Below, piece by piece: positions 30,516-40,860 of a DNA stretch of 64,000 nt. The stretch spans positions 62,001 to 126,000 of the forward strand of contig CAJIZL010000006.1 of the NCBI GenBank assembly GCA_905182035.1, read 5' to 3'. Both the position numbers and the translations under genes were made by a program. The notes under the pieces were generated by a model, which ran no database searches, was not told the DNA's origin, and was given only the letters and a program-made list of their open reading frames with translations. The stretch comes from Oceanospirillaceae bacterium ASP10-02a (GTDB lineage Bacteria; Pseudomonadota; Gammaproteobacteria; Pseudomonadales; Balneatricaceae). Position 1 is the stretch's first letter. The number at the start of each line of letters is the position of its first letter.

Positions 30516-31139
30516 ATGTCCGCAGAACAACCCGATATGCCAGAGTTAAAGATTGAGTCAGGTTCTGGCCTGCAAACTAATGTAGAGCCACTCCAGCTAG
30601 GCAAGCGCTTACGGGAAATTCGCCAGAGCTTGAGTTTAACGTTGGAAGAGGCGAGCCAAAAAACAGGGTTGGCTCGCTCAACTCTTTCCAAAATTGAAAA
30701 TGAGCAGATTTCACCCACCTTTACGGCAGTACAAAAGCTCGCCAATGGACTGCAGATTGATATCCCTCAACTTTTCGCTAAACCCCGCAGTACCATGGCT
30801 TCTGGGCGGAGAGTGCTAACAAAGTCGGGGGAAGGCACACCCCACCCAACAAGCACTTACGAACACGAGCTGCTATCAACAGACCTTGCCCGGAAAAAGA
30901 TGGTACCCTTTAAGACTCGTGTTCGAGCACGTAGTTTTGATGACTTTGGCGATTGGGTTCGCCATGAAGGCGAAGAGTTTTTATTGGTCTTGGAAGGCGA
31001 ATTAGCTCTGTATACTGAGTTCTATGAACCCGTAGCGATGGTGGCTGGTGATAGTATGTACTACGACGCCAATATGGGTCATGCTTTAGTAAGCTTGAGC
31101 GAGAAAGATGCGCTAGTATTATGGGTAGTTGCCCGATAA
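30516..31139 (+). CDS. XRE-family regulator with C-terminal cupin, probable gcv regulator
   Basis: This 207-residue transcription factor has a lambda-repressor-like helix-turn-helix (about residues 28-87, containing TGLARSTLSKIENEQISPT) and a C-terminal cupin domain (about 125-205, with EGEEFLLVLEGELALY and AGDSMYYDANMGHAL). The cupin probably senses a small ligand. The gene sits between gcvHP and gcvT, and near-identical GTTTCC/GGAAAC sites occur at both flanking promoters, so it likely controls glycine cleavage and itself. E. coli uses the unrelated GcvA for this. The effector is unknown; glycine or a derivative is a guess. Confidence 0.85.
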   Translation: MSAEQPDMPELKIESGSGLQTNVEPLQLGKRLREIRQSLSLTLEEASQKTGLARSTLSKIENEQISPTFTAVQKLANGLQIDIPQLFAKPRSTMASGRRVLTKSGEGTPHPTSTYEHELLSTDLARKKMVPFKTRVRARSFDDFGDWVRHEGEEFLLVLEGELALYTEFYEPVAMVAGDSMYYDANMGHALVSLSEKDALVLWVVAR

Positions 31140-31173
31140 TCCCTCAATACATGGACAACAGTATAAAGAAAAT

Positions 31174-31202
31174 TTGTTTCCTATAGGAAACTTGCTTATA
31201 AT
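31174..31202 (+). promoter_or_regulatory. gcvT promoter overlapped by a 16-base palindromic operator
   Basis: TTGTTT (31174-31179), 17 bases, TATAAT (31197-31202) forms a good sigma-70 promoter. The perfect palindrome GTTTCCTATAGGAAAC occupies 31176-31191, covering most of the -35 box and the spacer. A protein bound there would block RNA polymerase, so repression is the simplest reading. The site matches half-sites upstream of gcvH. Confidence 0.75.
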
Positions 31203-31243
31203 CGCCGCAGAACCTTAATTGCAATTAAAGCCGCGAGAAGCCA

Positions 31244-32365
31244 ATGTCTGATTCTTTGTTAATTACTCCTTTTCATGCCATGCATATTGAAGCAGGAGCC
31301 AAAATGGTTCCTTTTGCTGGCTACGACATGCCTGTGCAATACACCATGGGTGTAAAACAAGAACATTTACATTGTCGTGCTCAAGCAGGTCTTTTCGACG
31401 TTTCCCATATGGGTCAAGTGCGCCTTACAGGTGCGTCGATGGAAGCTGTGGCTCTGGCTTTAGAAAGTTTAATCCCAGCCGATTATGTGACCTTAGCTGA
31501 AGGGCGCCAACGTTATGGTTTTTTCACTAACGCTATGGGCGGCATTATGGACGATTTGATGGTGACTAACGCCGGTGACCATTTTTTTGTTGTCGTCAAC
31601 GCGGGGTGCAAAGAGCAAGACATTGCTCATATGCGTGCGCATTTTGGCAGTGACATTAAACTACAAGTGCTCAATGACCGATCTTTGTTGGCCCTGCAAG
31701 GCCCGATGGCCGGTGAAGTGCTGGCTCGCTTTGCGCCAGAGGTTGCGGACATGCGTTTTATGGATGCAAGAGCGGTCTCTATTTTGGGTCACGATTGTTT
31801 TATTGGCCGCGCAGGTTACACGGGTGAAGACGGGTTTGAAATTTCTGTGGCAAATGATCACGCAGAAGCTCTTGCCGCAAGTTTATTGGCCTTTGACGAG
31901 GTGGAATGGATTGGTTTAGGCGCCCGTGATTCTCTGCGTTTAGAGGCAGGCCTGTGTTTGTATGGCCACGATCTAAACCAAGAAACGACGCCAATCTCTG
32001 CTAACTTAAATTGGGGTATTCAAAAAAGTCGTCGCATGGGTGGAAACCGTGAAGGCGGATTTCCTGGTGCAGAAGTTATTCTCGCTGAAATGGTTAACGG
32101 CACAATACGCCGCCGTGTTGGTTTGCTACCAGATGGTAAAGCCCCAGTACGTGAGGGTGTTGAGTTGGTTACAGCCAATGGTGATGTGATTGGAGTGGTG
32201 ACCTCTGGTGGGTTTGGCCCTAGCTTAGGTGCTCCTCTAGCCATGGGCTACCTTGATAACGCCTATAGCAGCATTGGCACTCAAGTGTTTGCTCTAGTGC
32301 GTGGCAAGCAATTGCCTTGCAGAGTGTGTAAAATGCCATTCGTAGAACAAACCTATCGTCGGTAA
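31244..32365 (+). CDS. gcvT: Glycine cleavage system T protein (aminomethyltransferase)
   Basis: Tetrahydrofolate-dependent enzyme that releases ammonia from the aminomethyl-H protein and forms 5,10-methylene-THF. The 373-residue protein has the N-terminal FDVSHMGQVRLTG, the central RAGYTGEDGFEI and the C-terminal barrel signature GVVTSGGFGPSLG. AGLFDVSHMG and DSLRLEAGLCLYG match GcvT rather than the related DmdA or sarcosine oxidase branch. It is transcribed away from gcvH but shares the palindromic operator. A second GcvT-fold protein, DmdA-like, is at 54737. Confidence 0.96.
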   Translation: MSDSLLITPFHAMHIEAGAKMVPFAGYDMPVQYTMGVKQEHLHCRAQAGLFDVSHMGQVRLTGASMEAVALALESLIPADYVTLAEGRQRYGFFTNAMGGIMDDLMVTNAGDHFFVVVNAGCKEQDIAHMRAHFGSDIKLQVLNDRSLLALQGPMAGEVLARFAPEVADMRFMDARAVSILGHDCFIGRAGYTGEDGFEISVANDHAEALAASLLAFDEVEWIGLGARDSLRLEAGLCLYGHDLNQETTPISANLNWGIQKSRRMGGNREGGFPGAEVILAEMVNGTIRRRVGLLPDGKAPVREGVELVTANGDVIGVVTSGGFGPSLGAPLAMGYLDNAYSSIGTQVFALVRGKQLPCRVCKMPFVEQTYRR

Positions 32366-32396
32366 ACATCGGCACAGCCCTTAAAGGAACTCTCGC

Positions 32397-33851
32397 TTGG
32401 CTTATCAACCGGACCAAACTCAAACATTGCTATGGCATGACTACGAAACTTTTGGTTTGGACCCCCGCTGGGACCGTCCTTCACAATTTGCAGCCATTCG
32501 CACTGATCTAGATTTTAATCCTATTGGTGAGCCCATGATGTGGTATTGCCGTCCTGCCGATGACTACCTTCCATCAGCAGGTGCCTGTTTGGTGACTGGC
32601 GTCACACCACAAAAATGTCTTCAAGAAGGGATGCCAGAAGTTGAATTCATGACCCTTATTAATGACCAAATGAGCCAGCCTGGTACCTGCAGCCTAGGTT
32701 ATAACAGTTTGCGCTTTGATGATGAATTCACCCGCTTTGGCCTGTATCGTAACTTCTTTGATGCCTATGCCCGTGAATGGCAAGGTGGTAATAGCCGCTG
32801 GGATTTGATTGATCTTGTGCGCACTGCATCATCCATACGACCTGAGGGTATTAACTGGCCCCACAATGAAGTGGGTGAACTTGTTCTTAAACTCGACCAG
32901 CTTGCGCCTGCTAACGGCATAGAACACACCAATGCCCATGATGCCTTAGCGGATGTGCGCGCTACTATTGAATTAGCTCGGTTGCTCAAAAAAGCCCAGC
33001 CCCGCCTATATAATTACGTGTTCCAGCTTAAACATAAAGCCCAAGTATGGGGGCAGTTAGATTTACAAATGCGTAAGCCAGTGTTGCACGTTTCTTCCAT
33101 GTATGGACGCGGCAACGGTTATTTGTCATTAGTAGGGGCTTTTTCAAAACACCCGAGTAATAACAATGGTGTGCTGGTATTTGATTTACGTCAAGATCCA
33201 CGGTTGTGGCAAGGCTACAGTTCGGCGCGGTTACAAGAACTCTTGTTTAGCCCCAGAAACCAACTTCCCACAGATACTATTCGTCCAGCTGTGAAAGAAA
33301 TTCATGTTAATAAATGTCCTGTGGTGGCCCCATTACAAACTTTAGCCGATGAGCAAGCCCAAAAATTTAGTATTGATAAAGCTCAATGTCAGACGCATTT
33401 ACAATATTTGCGGCAAGATTCGGAGTTATGTCAGGCGCTGGTTGAAGCGTTTGCTAATCGGCCTGATTTTCCTGCTGTAGATCCAGATGCAGGGCTTTAT
33501 GGAGGTGGCTTTTTTAGTGACAATGACCGCAAGCTGATGCAGAAAGTGCATCAGCAAGACCCAGAAACCTGGAGCGAAGGTGAATTTTCTTTTACTGACA
33601 GCCGTTTAGAAGCCATGTTATTTCGCTTAAAAGCCCGTAATTACCCACATCTTTTAAGCGGTGATGAAATGCAAGCATGGGAAGCATTTCGTAGTGAACG
33701 CTTACTTGATGCCAGCGCTTCTGGGGCTCGGACCTATGAGCACTTTGCTAAAGAACTTAATGAGTTGGGTCAAAATACTAAAGACCCTGCTCAAATCGCC
33801 ATTCTTGAAGAACTGCATACATACGCAGAATCTATTTACCCAATGAGTTAA
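32397..33851 (+). CDS. sbcB: Exodeoxyribonuclease I (SbcB)
   Basis: 3'-5' single-strand DNA exonuclease used in recombination and mismatch repair. The DEDDh exonuclease fold is visible: WHDYETFGLDP at the N-terminus (metal ligands Asp and Glu), NSLRFDDEF near residue 102 and HDALADVRATIELA near 181. The C-terminal SH3-like and helical regions follow, for 484 residues in total. The start is TTG 32397, behind AAAGGAA at normal spacing; no nearby ATG fits. yqaA begins four bases after the stop. Confidence 0.93.
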   Translation: MAYQPDQTQTLLWHDYETFGLDPRWDRPSQFAAIRTDLDFNPIGEPMMWYCRPADDYLPSAGACLVTGVTPQKCLQEGMPEVEFMTLINDQMSQPGTCSLGYNSLRFDDEFTRFGLYRNFFDAYAREWQGGNSRWDLIDLVRTASSIRPEGINWPHNEVGELVLKLDQLAPANGIEHTNAHDALADVRATIELARLLKKAQPRLYNYVFQLKHKAQVWGQLDLQMRKPVLHVSSMYGRGNGYLSLVGAFSKHPSNNNGVLVFDLRQDPRLWQGYSSARLQELLFSPRNQLPTDTIRPAVKEIHVNKCPVVAPLQTLADEQAQKFSIDKAQCQTHLQYLRQDSELCQALVEAFANRPDFPAVDPDAGLYGGGFFSDNDRKLMQKVHQQDPETWSEGEFSFTDSRLEAMLFRLKARNYPHLLSGDEMQAWEAFRSERLLDASASGARTYEHFAKELNELGQNTKDPAQIAILEELHTYAESIYPMS

Positions 33852-33855
33852 TAGG

Positions 33856-34308
33856 GTGTCTTGGTTTGCTTTATTTGGGTATAGCGCTTTAGCTGCAACA
33901 CTGTTACCCGGTGGTTCAGAAATTTTGTTGGCTGCCATGTTAGTAGAGCAACCAGAGAATGCATTTTGGTTGTGGCTCATTGCAACTGCAGGTAACAGCT
34001 TAGGTGCATATGTAACCTTTTTTATGGGCGGCCTACTGGCGTTTAGGCTGAGGCACACGCAAAACCAAGCTATCCCTCAGAAAAGCATGAGGTACCGTTT
34101 AGAAAAGATGTTTACCTTGTCTGCCCAGCGCATTGACCAACTGCACCACTACGGTGCCTGGCTGCTCTTGCTGAGTTGGGTGCCCATCATTGGTGATGGT
34201 TTTTGTCTGGCCGCAGGTTATTTGGGTTGGCGAAAGAGGCTCTGTTTTAGCCTTATTGCTATAGGTAAAGCAGGGCGGTATGGTTTTTTTTGGCTTTGGT
34301 TGGCATAG
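33856..34308 (+). CDS. YqaA-family (DedA/VTT-related) membrane protein
   Basis: Small membrane protein of 150 residues with about four hydrophobic segments and the family motifs FGYSALAATLLPGGSEILL and AGNSLGAYVTFFMG. The C-terminal half has LLLLSWVPIIGDGFCLAAGYLGWRK, the VTT-type proline/glycine pattern. YqaA proteins resemble DedA lipid transporters and scramblases but their function is unproven. The start is GTG. The gene follows sbcB by four bases and converges on yaaA. Confidence 0.8.
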   Translation: MSWFALFGYSALAATLLPGGSEILLAAMLVEQPENAFWLWLIATAGNSLGAYVTFFMGGLLAFRLRHTQNQAIPQKSMRYRLEKMFTLSAQRIDQLHHYGAWLLLLSWVPIIGDGFCLAAGYLGWRKRLCFSLIAIGKAGRYGFFWLWLA

Positions 34309-34314
34309 CCCTGC

Positions 34315-35088
34315 TTACACTTCTTCCCGTAAAAATACCCATTGGTTGTCGGTGCTTTGTTCTTCACTATAGTAGTACCCCGACTTATCAAAAGCTTTAA
34401 TACCTTCAACATCTGTGAGTTCATTCTCGATGATATAACGGGTCATCATGCCACGGGCTTTTTTTGCAAAGAAGCTAATGATTTTGTAATTACCGCGCTT
34501 ACGATCTTTAAATACCGGCGTGACTATGCGTCCAGCCAACTCTTTGGTGTTCACAGCTTTGAAGTATTCATTGGAAGCAAGGTTAACTAATATAGGATTA
34601 GTTTCTTGAATCAGCAACTTGTTGAGTCCTTCCGTAAGGGTATTGCCCCAATATGCGTAGAGGTCCTTGCCTTTAGGGTTGGCTAATTTGGTGCCCATTT
34701 CCAAGCGGTATGCCTGCATTAAATCCAGCGGCCTTAATAAGCCGTATAGACCAGATAAAATGCGTAGGTGAGATTGGCTAAATTGGAGCTGAGCATCAGT
34801 TAAAGTTTGCGCCTCAAGGCCAGTATAGACATCGCCTTTAAAAGCCAAAATGGCTTGTTTTGCGTTATCAATGGTAAAAGGTGTATGCCAACTACCGTAA
34901 CGGGCAGTGTTAAGTGCTGCTAATTTATCACTCAGCTTCATTAGCTGGGCAATGTCTTGGGGAGCCATGGGGGCCAGTACGTCAATTAAGTCCTGAGCTT
35001 GGGCCAGATACTCTCCTTGGCTAAGCAGCTGTGTGTGGCTGAGAGTTTCAAAATCTAGGGTTTTGGCGGGCGAAATGACTAGAAGCAT
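34315..35088 (-). CDS. yaaA: Peroxide stress protein YaaA (UPF0246)
   Basis: 257-residue YaaA/DUF328 protein. In E. coli it lowers free iron and limits oxidative DNA damage, and it belongs to the OxyR regulon. The start [14 protein letters not shown], the middle [23 protein letters not shown] and the late [21 protein letters not shown] with [10 protein letters not shown] are the diagnostic blocks. No OxyR site was recognised upstream. It is divergent from the kinase gene across about 200 bases. Confidence 0.95.
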   Translation of the reverse strand: MLLVISPAKTLDFETLSHTQLLSQGEYLAQAQDLIDVLAPMAPQDIAQLMKLSDKLAALNTARYGSWHTPFTIDNAKQAILAFKGDVYTGLEAQTLTDAQLQFSQSHLRILSGLYGLLRPLDLMQAYRLEMGTKLANPKGKDLYAYWGNTLTEGLNKLLIQETNPILVNLASNEYFKAVNTKELAGRIVTPVFKDRKRGNYKIISFFAKKARGMMTRYIIENELTDVEGIKAFDKSGYYYSEEQSTDNQWVFLREEV

Positions 35089-35218
35089 AAGCGATCATGA
35101 CAAAAGTGGAATAACAATTAATGACGATACTAGGTAACAAATCCCCCTAGTGCAAGTGATAATACTAAAGTTTGCTCAAGGTTTGGTCTAGTTCAAGATG
35201 AAGATGTTAAGAGTGTAT

Positions 35219-35251
35219 GATAATCTGCGCGATTATACTGTGCAGATTATC
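35219..35251 (+). promoter_or_regulatory. 12-base hairpin or inverted operator upstream of the kinase gene
   Basis: GATAATCTGC (35219-35228) and GCAGATTATC (35242-35251) form a perfect ten-base inverted repeat, extended by a G-U and a C-G pair toward a nine-base loop, GATTATACT, which repeats the GATTAT sequence. No T-run follows. It lies in the yaaA-kinase divergent gap and could be an operator or a leader structure. Confidence 0.5.
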
Positions 35252-35290
35252 TCTGTTGACACCTGCTTAGGTATTTTCCATGGGGGGAGA

Positions 35291-35887
35291 ATGTGGTTAG
35301 AACAAATCCAACGCATCGCTAAATTAGCCCAAGTTCGATATCAACAAGATCAGCTTTTAGTGATCGCTATAGACGGTTGTGGTGGTGCAGGAAAGTCTAC
35401 TTTATGCCAAGCGTTAGCGGCAGAAATAGAGCCTTGGGCACACCCTCAGGTGCTCAAGTTAGATAGTTTTTATCATCCGCTTAGTGCAAATCAAAGAACA
35501 CAATTGCAGCATATGCCCGCTCGTCAAGCGTATTTTAATGTGATGGAGTTCAAACACAAGGTGCTTAAGCCGTTGAGTAAAGGCCTTTGTGCAAGATACA
35601 AGCCGTTTCATTGGCTAGATGGCGAAAGTGATCAAGTGGTCGAGTTACTGCCTACTGGAGTACTGCTTATTGACGGTGTGTTTTCTTTTAGCGCACCTTT
35701 GCGCGGCATGGTACACCTATCGCTTTTTGTGGAAACGCCTTCACATATTCGTAAGCAGCGGCTGCTAGCGCGGCCACAGCTAGATACAGACTGGGTGAGT
35801 CATTGGCAGAATACCGAATCTTGGCACCATCAGCACGAACATACGTCAACTAAAGTAGAGTTTGTGCTGTCAGGCGCTAAAGGTTAG
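35291..35887 (+). CDS. P-loop kinase of the uridine kinase/phosphoribulokinase type
   Basis: This 198-residue P-loop protein has a Walker A GCGGAGKST at residues 29-37 and a following VLKLDSFYHPLS segment, where the DxFY motif is the substrate site of uridine and pantothenate-type kinases. LLIDGVFSF provides the second acidic strand and RKQRLLARPQLDT a lid arginine cluster. The start ATG 35291 sits behind a strong GGGGGGAGA; a longer frame from 35198 would run through the hairpin and is rejected. The substrate cannot be named. The gene ends ten bases before the convergent kdsA. Confidence 0.75.
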   Translation: MWLEQIQRIAKLAQVRYQQDQLLVIAIDGCGGAGKSTLCQALAAEIEPWAHPQVLKLDSFYHPLSANQRTQLQHMPARQAYFNVMEFKHKVLKPLSKGLCARYKPFHWLDGESDQVVELLPTGVLLIDGVFSFSAPLRGMVHLSLFVETPSHIRKQRLLARPQLDTDWVSHWQNTESWHHQHEHTSTKVEFVLSGAKG

Positions 35888-35897
35888 CAACTTAACG

Positions 35898-37116
<1,219 letters not shown>

Positions 37117-39375
37117 ATGCAAGATTTGATGGTCACAAAGCGTAACGGAAGACAAGAAAAAATAGACTTAGAAAAGATTCACCGTGTCATAGACTGGGCC
37201 GCAGAAGGCTTGGAAAATGTTTCGGTTTCTCAAGTAGAGCTGAAAGCACATATTCAGTTCTTTGATGGCATCCCTACTGCGGATATTCATGAAACCATCA
37301 TTAAGTCTGCTGCTGACCTAATTTCTGAAGAGACTCCAGATTACCAATATTTGGCAGCTAGATTGGCCATCTTTCATCTACGAAAGCGCGCCTTTGGCTG
37401 TTTTGAACCGCCACATTTGGGCGAGCACGTGAAAAAAATGGTTGCGCTCAAAACTTACGACAGTGACTTGTTGAAAGATTATACCGAAATTGAATTTGAT
37501 CAACTGAACAGATATTTAGACCACTCTCGTGACATGAACTTTAGTTACGCTGCGGTTAAGCAAATGGAAGGCAAGTACTTGGTACAAAATCGAGTCACGG
37601 GCCAAATCCACGAAAGCGCTCAGATTTTGTACATGCTGGTGGGTGCTTGTTTGTTCTCTAAGTATCCTAAGGCTACACGTTTAGACTATGTGCAGCGGTT
37701 TTATGATGCCGTGTCTTTATTCAAACTCTCTTTGCCGACGCCGATCATGGCTGGTGTCCGTACACCTACGCGCCAGTTTAGCTCCTGCGTACTTATAGAG
37801 TGTGGGGATTCGCTAGATTCAATCAACGCCACTTCGTCTGCTATTATTAAGTATGTTAGCCAGCGTGCCGGTATCGGTATTAATGCTGGCCGGTTACGTG
37901 CATTGGGCAGCCCGATTCGTGGAGGCGAAGCATTCCACACTGGAATGATTCCATTTATCAAGCACTTTCAAACTGCTGTTAAGAGTTGTTCGCAAGGTGG
38001 TGTTCGTGGTGGTGCAGCCACTTTGTTTTATCCTATTTGGCACTTAGAAGTTGAGTCCTTATTGGTGTTAAAAAATAATCGTGGTGTAGAGGAAAACCGT
38101 GCCCGTCACATGGATTATGGTGTGCAATTTAACCGGTTGATGTATACGCGCTTGATTAAGGGTGGCAATATCACCTTATTCAGCCCTTCAGATGTGCCAG
38201 GCCTATACGATGCTTTCTTCGCTGATCAAGATGAGTTTGAGCGACTTTACGCCACCTATGAGGCAGATGACACCATCCGTAAACGCACTGTCAAAGCGGT
38301 AGATCTGTTTAGCAAGTTTGCTCAAGAGCGAGCTCAGACTGGACGCATCTACCTGCAAAATGTGGACCACTGTAATACACGTAGTGCCTTTGATCCTAAA
38401 AAGGCACCTGTGCGCCAGAGTAACTTGTGTTTAGAGATTACTTTACCAACATCACCTTTAAATAGTATAGATGATGCTAGTGGTGAAATTGCTTTATGTA
38501 CTCTATCGGCCTTTAACTTAGGTGCTTTAGACAGTTTGGACGAATTGGAAAACTTATCAGACCTCATCGTTCGCGCCTTAGATAGCCTACTTGATTACCA
38601 AGAATACCCTGTTCCAGCTGCTTATGAAGCCAGTATGAAACGCCGTACATTGGGTGTAGGAGTGACAAACTTTGCCTATTATCTTGCCAAGAATGGTGCT
38701 AAGTATTCTGATGGGTCGGGTAATGCACTCACTCACCGTACGTTTGAAGCAGCACAGTACTACCTGTTACAAGCCTCTAGCCGTTTGGCGCAAGAGCAAG
38801 GAGCTTGTCCCGCCTATGATGACACTTTTTATGCCCAGGACGTGATGCCCATTGATAGCTACAAAAAAGATGTTGATAAGTTCTGCGATCAAGAACTGTT
38901 GCTAGATTGGAACGCTTTACGCCAGCAGATTAAAGACCACGGTTTGCGTAATAGTACCTTAACTGCGCTGATGCCCTGCGAGACATCTAGCCAAATCACC
39001 AATAGTACCAATGGCATCGAACCTCCACGGGGTTATGTGAGTGTGAAGGCCAGTAAAGATGGTATTCTGAAACAAGTGGTACCTGAATTTAAGCGTTTAC
39101 GTGATGCTTATGAGTTACTTTGGAGTATTCCGAGTAACGAAGGTTATTTGCAGCTTGTTGGTATCATGCAGAAGTTTGTTGATCAGTCTATTTCTGCCAA
39201 TACCAATTACGACCCAGCTCGTTTTGAAAATGAAAAAGTGCCCATGAAGCTTTTGCTAAAAGATCTACTTACTGCCTATAAGTATGGTGTGAAGACCTTG
39301 TATTACCATAACACTCGTGACGGTGCTAATGATGATCAAGATGATGGCTGTGAAAGCGGTGCTTGCAAACTATAG
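37117..39375 (+). CDS. nrdA: Class Ia ribonucleoside-diphosphate reductase, alpha subunit
   Basis: Large subunit that reduces ribonucleoside diphosphates. An N-terminal ATP cone (about residues 5-95, VTKRNGRQEKIDLEKIHRVI) binds dATP/ATP for overall activity control. QFSSCVLIECGDSLDSI contains a redox-active cysteine, NLCLEITLPTSPLN the active-site region and DDGCESGACKL the C-terminal thiol pair that shuttles electrons. At 752 residues, and with this C-terminus, it is very E. coli-like. Upstream NrdR boxes suggest deoxynucleotide-dependent repression. Confidence 0.97.
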   Translation: MQDLMVTKRNGRQEKIDLEKIHRVIDWAAEGLENVSVSQVELKAHIQFFDGIPTADIHETIIKSAADLISEETPDYQYLAARLAIFHLRKRAFGCFEPPHLGEHVKKMVALKTYDSDLLKDYTEIEFDQLNRYLDHSRDMNFSYAAVKQMEGKYLVQNRVTGQIHESAQILYMLVGACLFSKYPKATRLDYVQRFYDAVSLFKLSLPTPIMAGVRTPTRQFSSCVLIECGDSLDSINATSSAIIKYVSQRAGIGINAGRLRALGSPIRGGEAFHTGMIPFIKHFQTAVKSCSQGGVRGGAATLFYPIWHLEVESLLVLKNNRGVEENRARHMDYGVQFNRLMYTRLIKGGNITLFSPSDVPGLYDAFFADQDEFERLYATYEADDTIRKRTVKAVDLFSKFAQERAQTGRIYLQNVDHCNTRSAFDPKKAPVRQSNLCLEITLPTSPLNSIDDASGEIALCTLSAFNLGALDSLDELENLSDLIVRALDSLLDYQEYPVPAAYEASMKRRTLGVGVTNFAYYLAKNGAKYSDGSGNALTHRTFEAAQYYLLQASSRLAQEQGACPAYDDTFYAQDVMPIDSYKKDVDKFCDQELLLDWNALRQQIKDHGLRNSTLTALMPCETSSQITNSTNGIEPPRGYVSVKASKDGILKQVVPEFKRLRDAYELLWSIPSNEGYLQLVGIMQKFVDQSISANTNYDPARFENEKVPMKLLLKDLLTAYKYGVKTLYYHNTRDGANDDQDDGCESGACKL

Positions 39376-39427
39376 CCAGTAGTGCATAAGACCCCTTTAG
39401 ATATAACTGTACACCTACGAGATAGCC

Positions 39428-40558
39428 ATGGCTTATTCCACCTTCAATAAGGTTAAAAACGACCCTTTAAAAGAACCCATGTTCTTTGGTCAAAATGTTA
39501 ATGTAGCTCGCTATGATCAGCAACGCCACGCTATTTTTGAGAAATTGATTGAAAAACAATTGTCTTTCTTCTGGCGTCCAGAAGAAGTGGATTTATCCAC
39601 TGACCGTAAAGATTTTATGGCCATGGCAGAGCATGAAAGACATATCTTTCTAAGTAATTTGAAATATCAGACGTTGCTTGACAGTGTTCAGGGCCGATCT
39701 CCAAATATCGCATTTTTGCCGGTAGTGTCTTTGCCAGAGTTGGAAACCTGGCTTGAAACTTGGTCGTTTAGTGAAACGGTTCATAGCCGAAGTTACACTC
39801 ATATTATTCGAAATGTGGTGGATGATCCCAGTATCGTATTTGACGATATCGTTGACAATCCCGAAATTGTTAAACGTGCAGAAACGGTGACACGTTATTA
39901 CGATTTGTTCATTGAAATGTGTAGTCAATACAGTTTGCTTGGTGTGGGTACCCACCAAATTAATGGTGAAGAGGTCATCGTTAGTTTAAGCGCGCTCAAA
40001 CGTCAGCTGTACCTTACTATTGCTTCTGTCAATGTACTTGAAGCTGTGCGTTTTTACGTAAGCTTCGCCTGTAGCTTTGCCTTTGCTGAACGGGCCATTA
40101 TGGAAGGTAATGCGAAGGTCATTAAGCTGATTGCCCGTGATGAAGCCCTGCACTTAGCAGGCACTCAACACATGCTTAACTTAATGGCCAATGGCCACGA
40201 TGACCCAGAAATGGTGGCCATTGCTGAATCATGTAAAGACGAAGTCATAGAGATCTTCCGCGAAGCAGCGGAGCAAGAACGGGAATGGGCTAAGTATTTG
40301 TTTAAAGACGGTTCAATGATTGGCTTAAATGCCGAAATTCTTAGTGATTATGTAGATTATATAACCAACGTTCGCTTGCGTGGTTTGGGGTTTGAAGAAA
40401 TATTTAAAATCCGTAGCAATCCGTTGCCGTGGATGAATGCGTGGTTAGTGAGCGATAACGTGCAGGTTGCTCCTCAAGAAGCTGAAATTAGTTCATACCT
40501 TGTGGGTGCTATCGACAGTAACATGGAAGACGCAGACTTTGATGATTTTGACCTATGA
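39428..40558 (+). CDS. nrdB: Class Ia ribonucleoside-diphosphate reductase, beta subunit
   Basis: Small subunit that houses the diiron-tyrosyl radical. The ferritin-like helices supply metal ligands in [34 protein letters not shown] and [18 protein letters not shown]. The flexible C-terminal tail ends [10 protein letters not shown], the segment by which beta docks on alpha. Length of 376 residues equals the E. coli protein. It lies 52 bases behind nrdA and is followed by a ferredoxin that probably maintains its cofactor. Confidence 0.97.
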   Translation: MAYSTFNKVKNDPLKEPMFFGQNVNVARYDQQRHAIFEKLIEKQLSFFWRPEEVDLSTDRKDFMAMAEHERHIFLSNLKYQTLLDSVQGRSPNIAFLPVVSLPELETWLETWSFSETVHSRSYTHIIRNVVDDPSIVFDDIVDNPEIVKRAETVTRYYDLFIEMCSQYSLLGVGTHQINGEEVIVSLSALKRQLYLTIASVNVLEAVRFYVSFACSFAFAERAIMEGNAKVIKLIARDEALHLAGTQHMLNLMANGHDDPEMVAIAESCKDEVIEIFREAAEQEREWAKYLFKDGSMIGLNAEILSDYVDYITNVRLRGLGFEEIFKIRSNPLPWMNAWLVSDNVQVAPQEAEISSYLVGAIDSNMEDADFDDFDL

Positions 40559-40575
40559 TGGTTGAGATCTTTTAA

Positions 40576-40845
40576 ATGCCGGTACCACAACTGATGAGTT
40601 CCACAGTCACCATTAATGAAGTACAGAGTTTTTCTTATGGCGAAGAGTTTTCTTTGCTGGACAGTATGGAAGAGCACCAGATCCCCGTGACTTATAACTG
40701 TCGTGGTGGTTATTGTGGACTCTGTAAAGTGAAATTAACCTCTGGCAAGGTTAACTGGGTACAGGACAGTTTAGTGACCTTGGAAGCAGGTGAGATTCTA
40801 GTGTGTTGCTGTGTGCCAGATGGCTCAATTAGTTTGGCCACCTAG
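40576..40845 (+). CDS. 2Fe-2S ferredoxin, YfaE-like, NrdB cofactor maintenance
   Basis: 89-residue plant-type ferredoxin with the cluster motif CRGGYCGLC (Cys 42, 47, 50) and a fourth cysteine in LVCCCVPDG (around 77-79). YfaE, the E. coli counterpart next to nrdB, delivers electrons to rebuild the diferric-tyrosyl radical. The 17-base gap to nrdB and the matching length support the same role. An internal ATG at 40594 (MSSTVTI) could be the true start. Confidence 0.88.
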   Translation: MPVPQLMSSTVTINEVQSFSYGEEFSLLDSMEEHQIPVTYNCRGGYCGLCKVKLTSGKVNWVQDSLVTLEAGEILVCCCVPDGSISLAT

Positions 40846-40860
40846 CAGCGCGGGCTGACC

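Noticed and set aside
31140-31243. Glycine riboswitch upstream of gcvT
   Set aside because: The leader after the -10 box is only about 40 bases long, too short for the aptamer, and it carries a protein-type palindrome instead.
33702-34058. A 118-codon minus-strand frame across sbcB and yqaA
   Set aside because: It spans the junction of two real genes on the opposite strand and has shadow-like composition.
34269-34315. AGCAGGGC/GCCCTGCT pair at the yqaA-yaaA convergence as a terminator
   Set aside because: The loop is over 30 bases and there is no T-run next to the stem; too weak to annotate.
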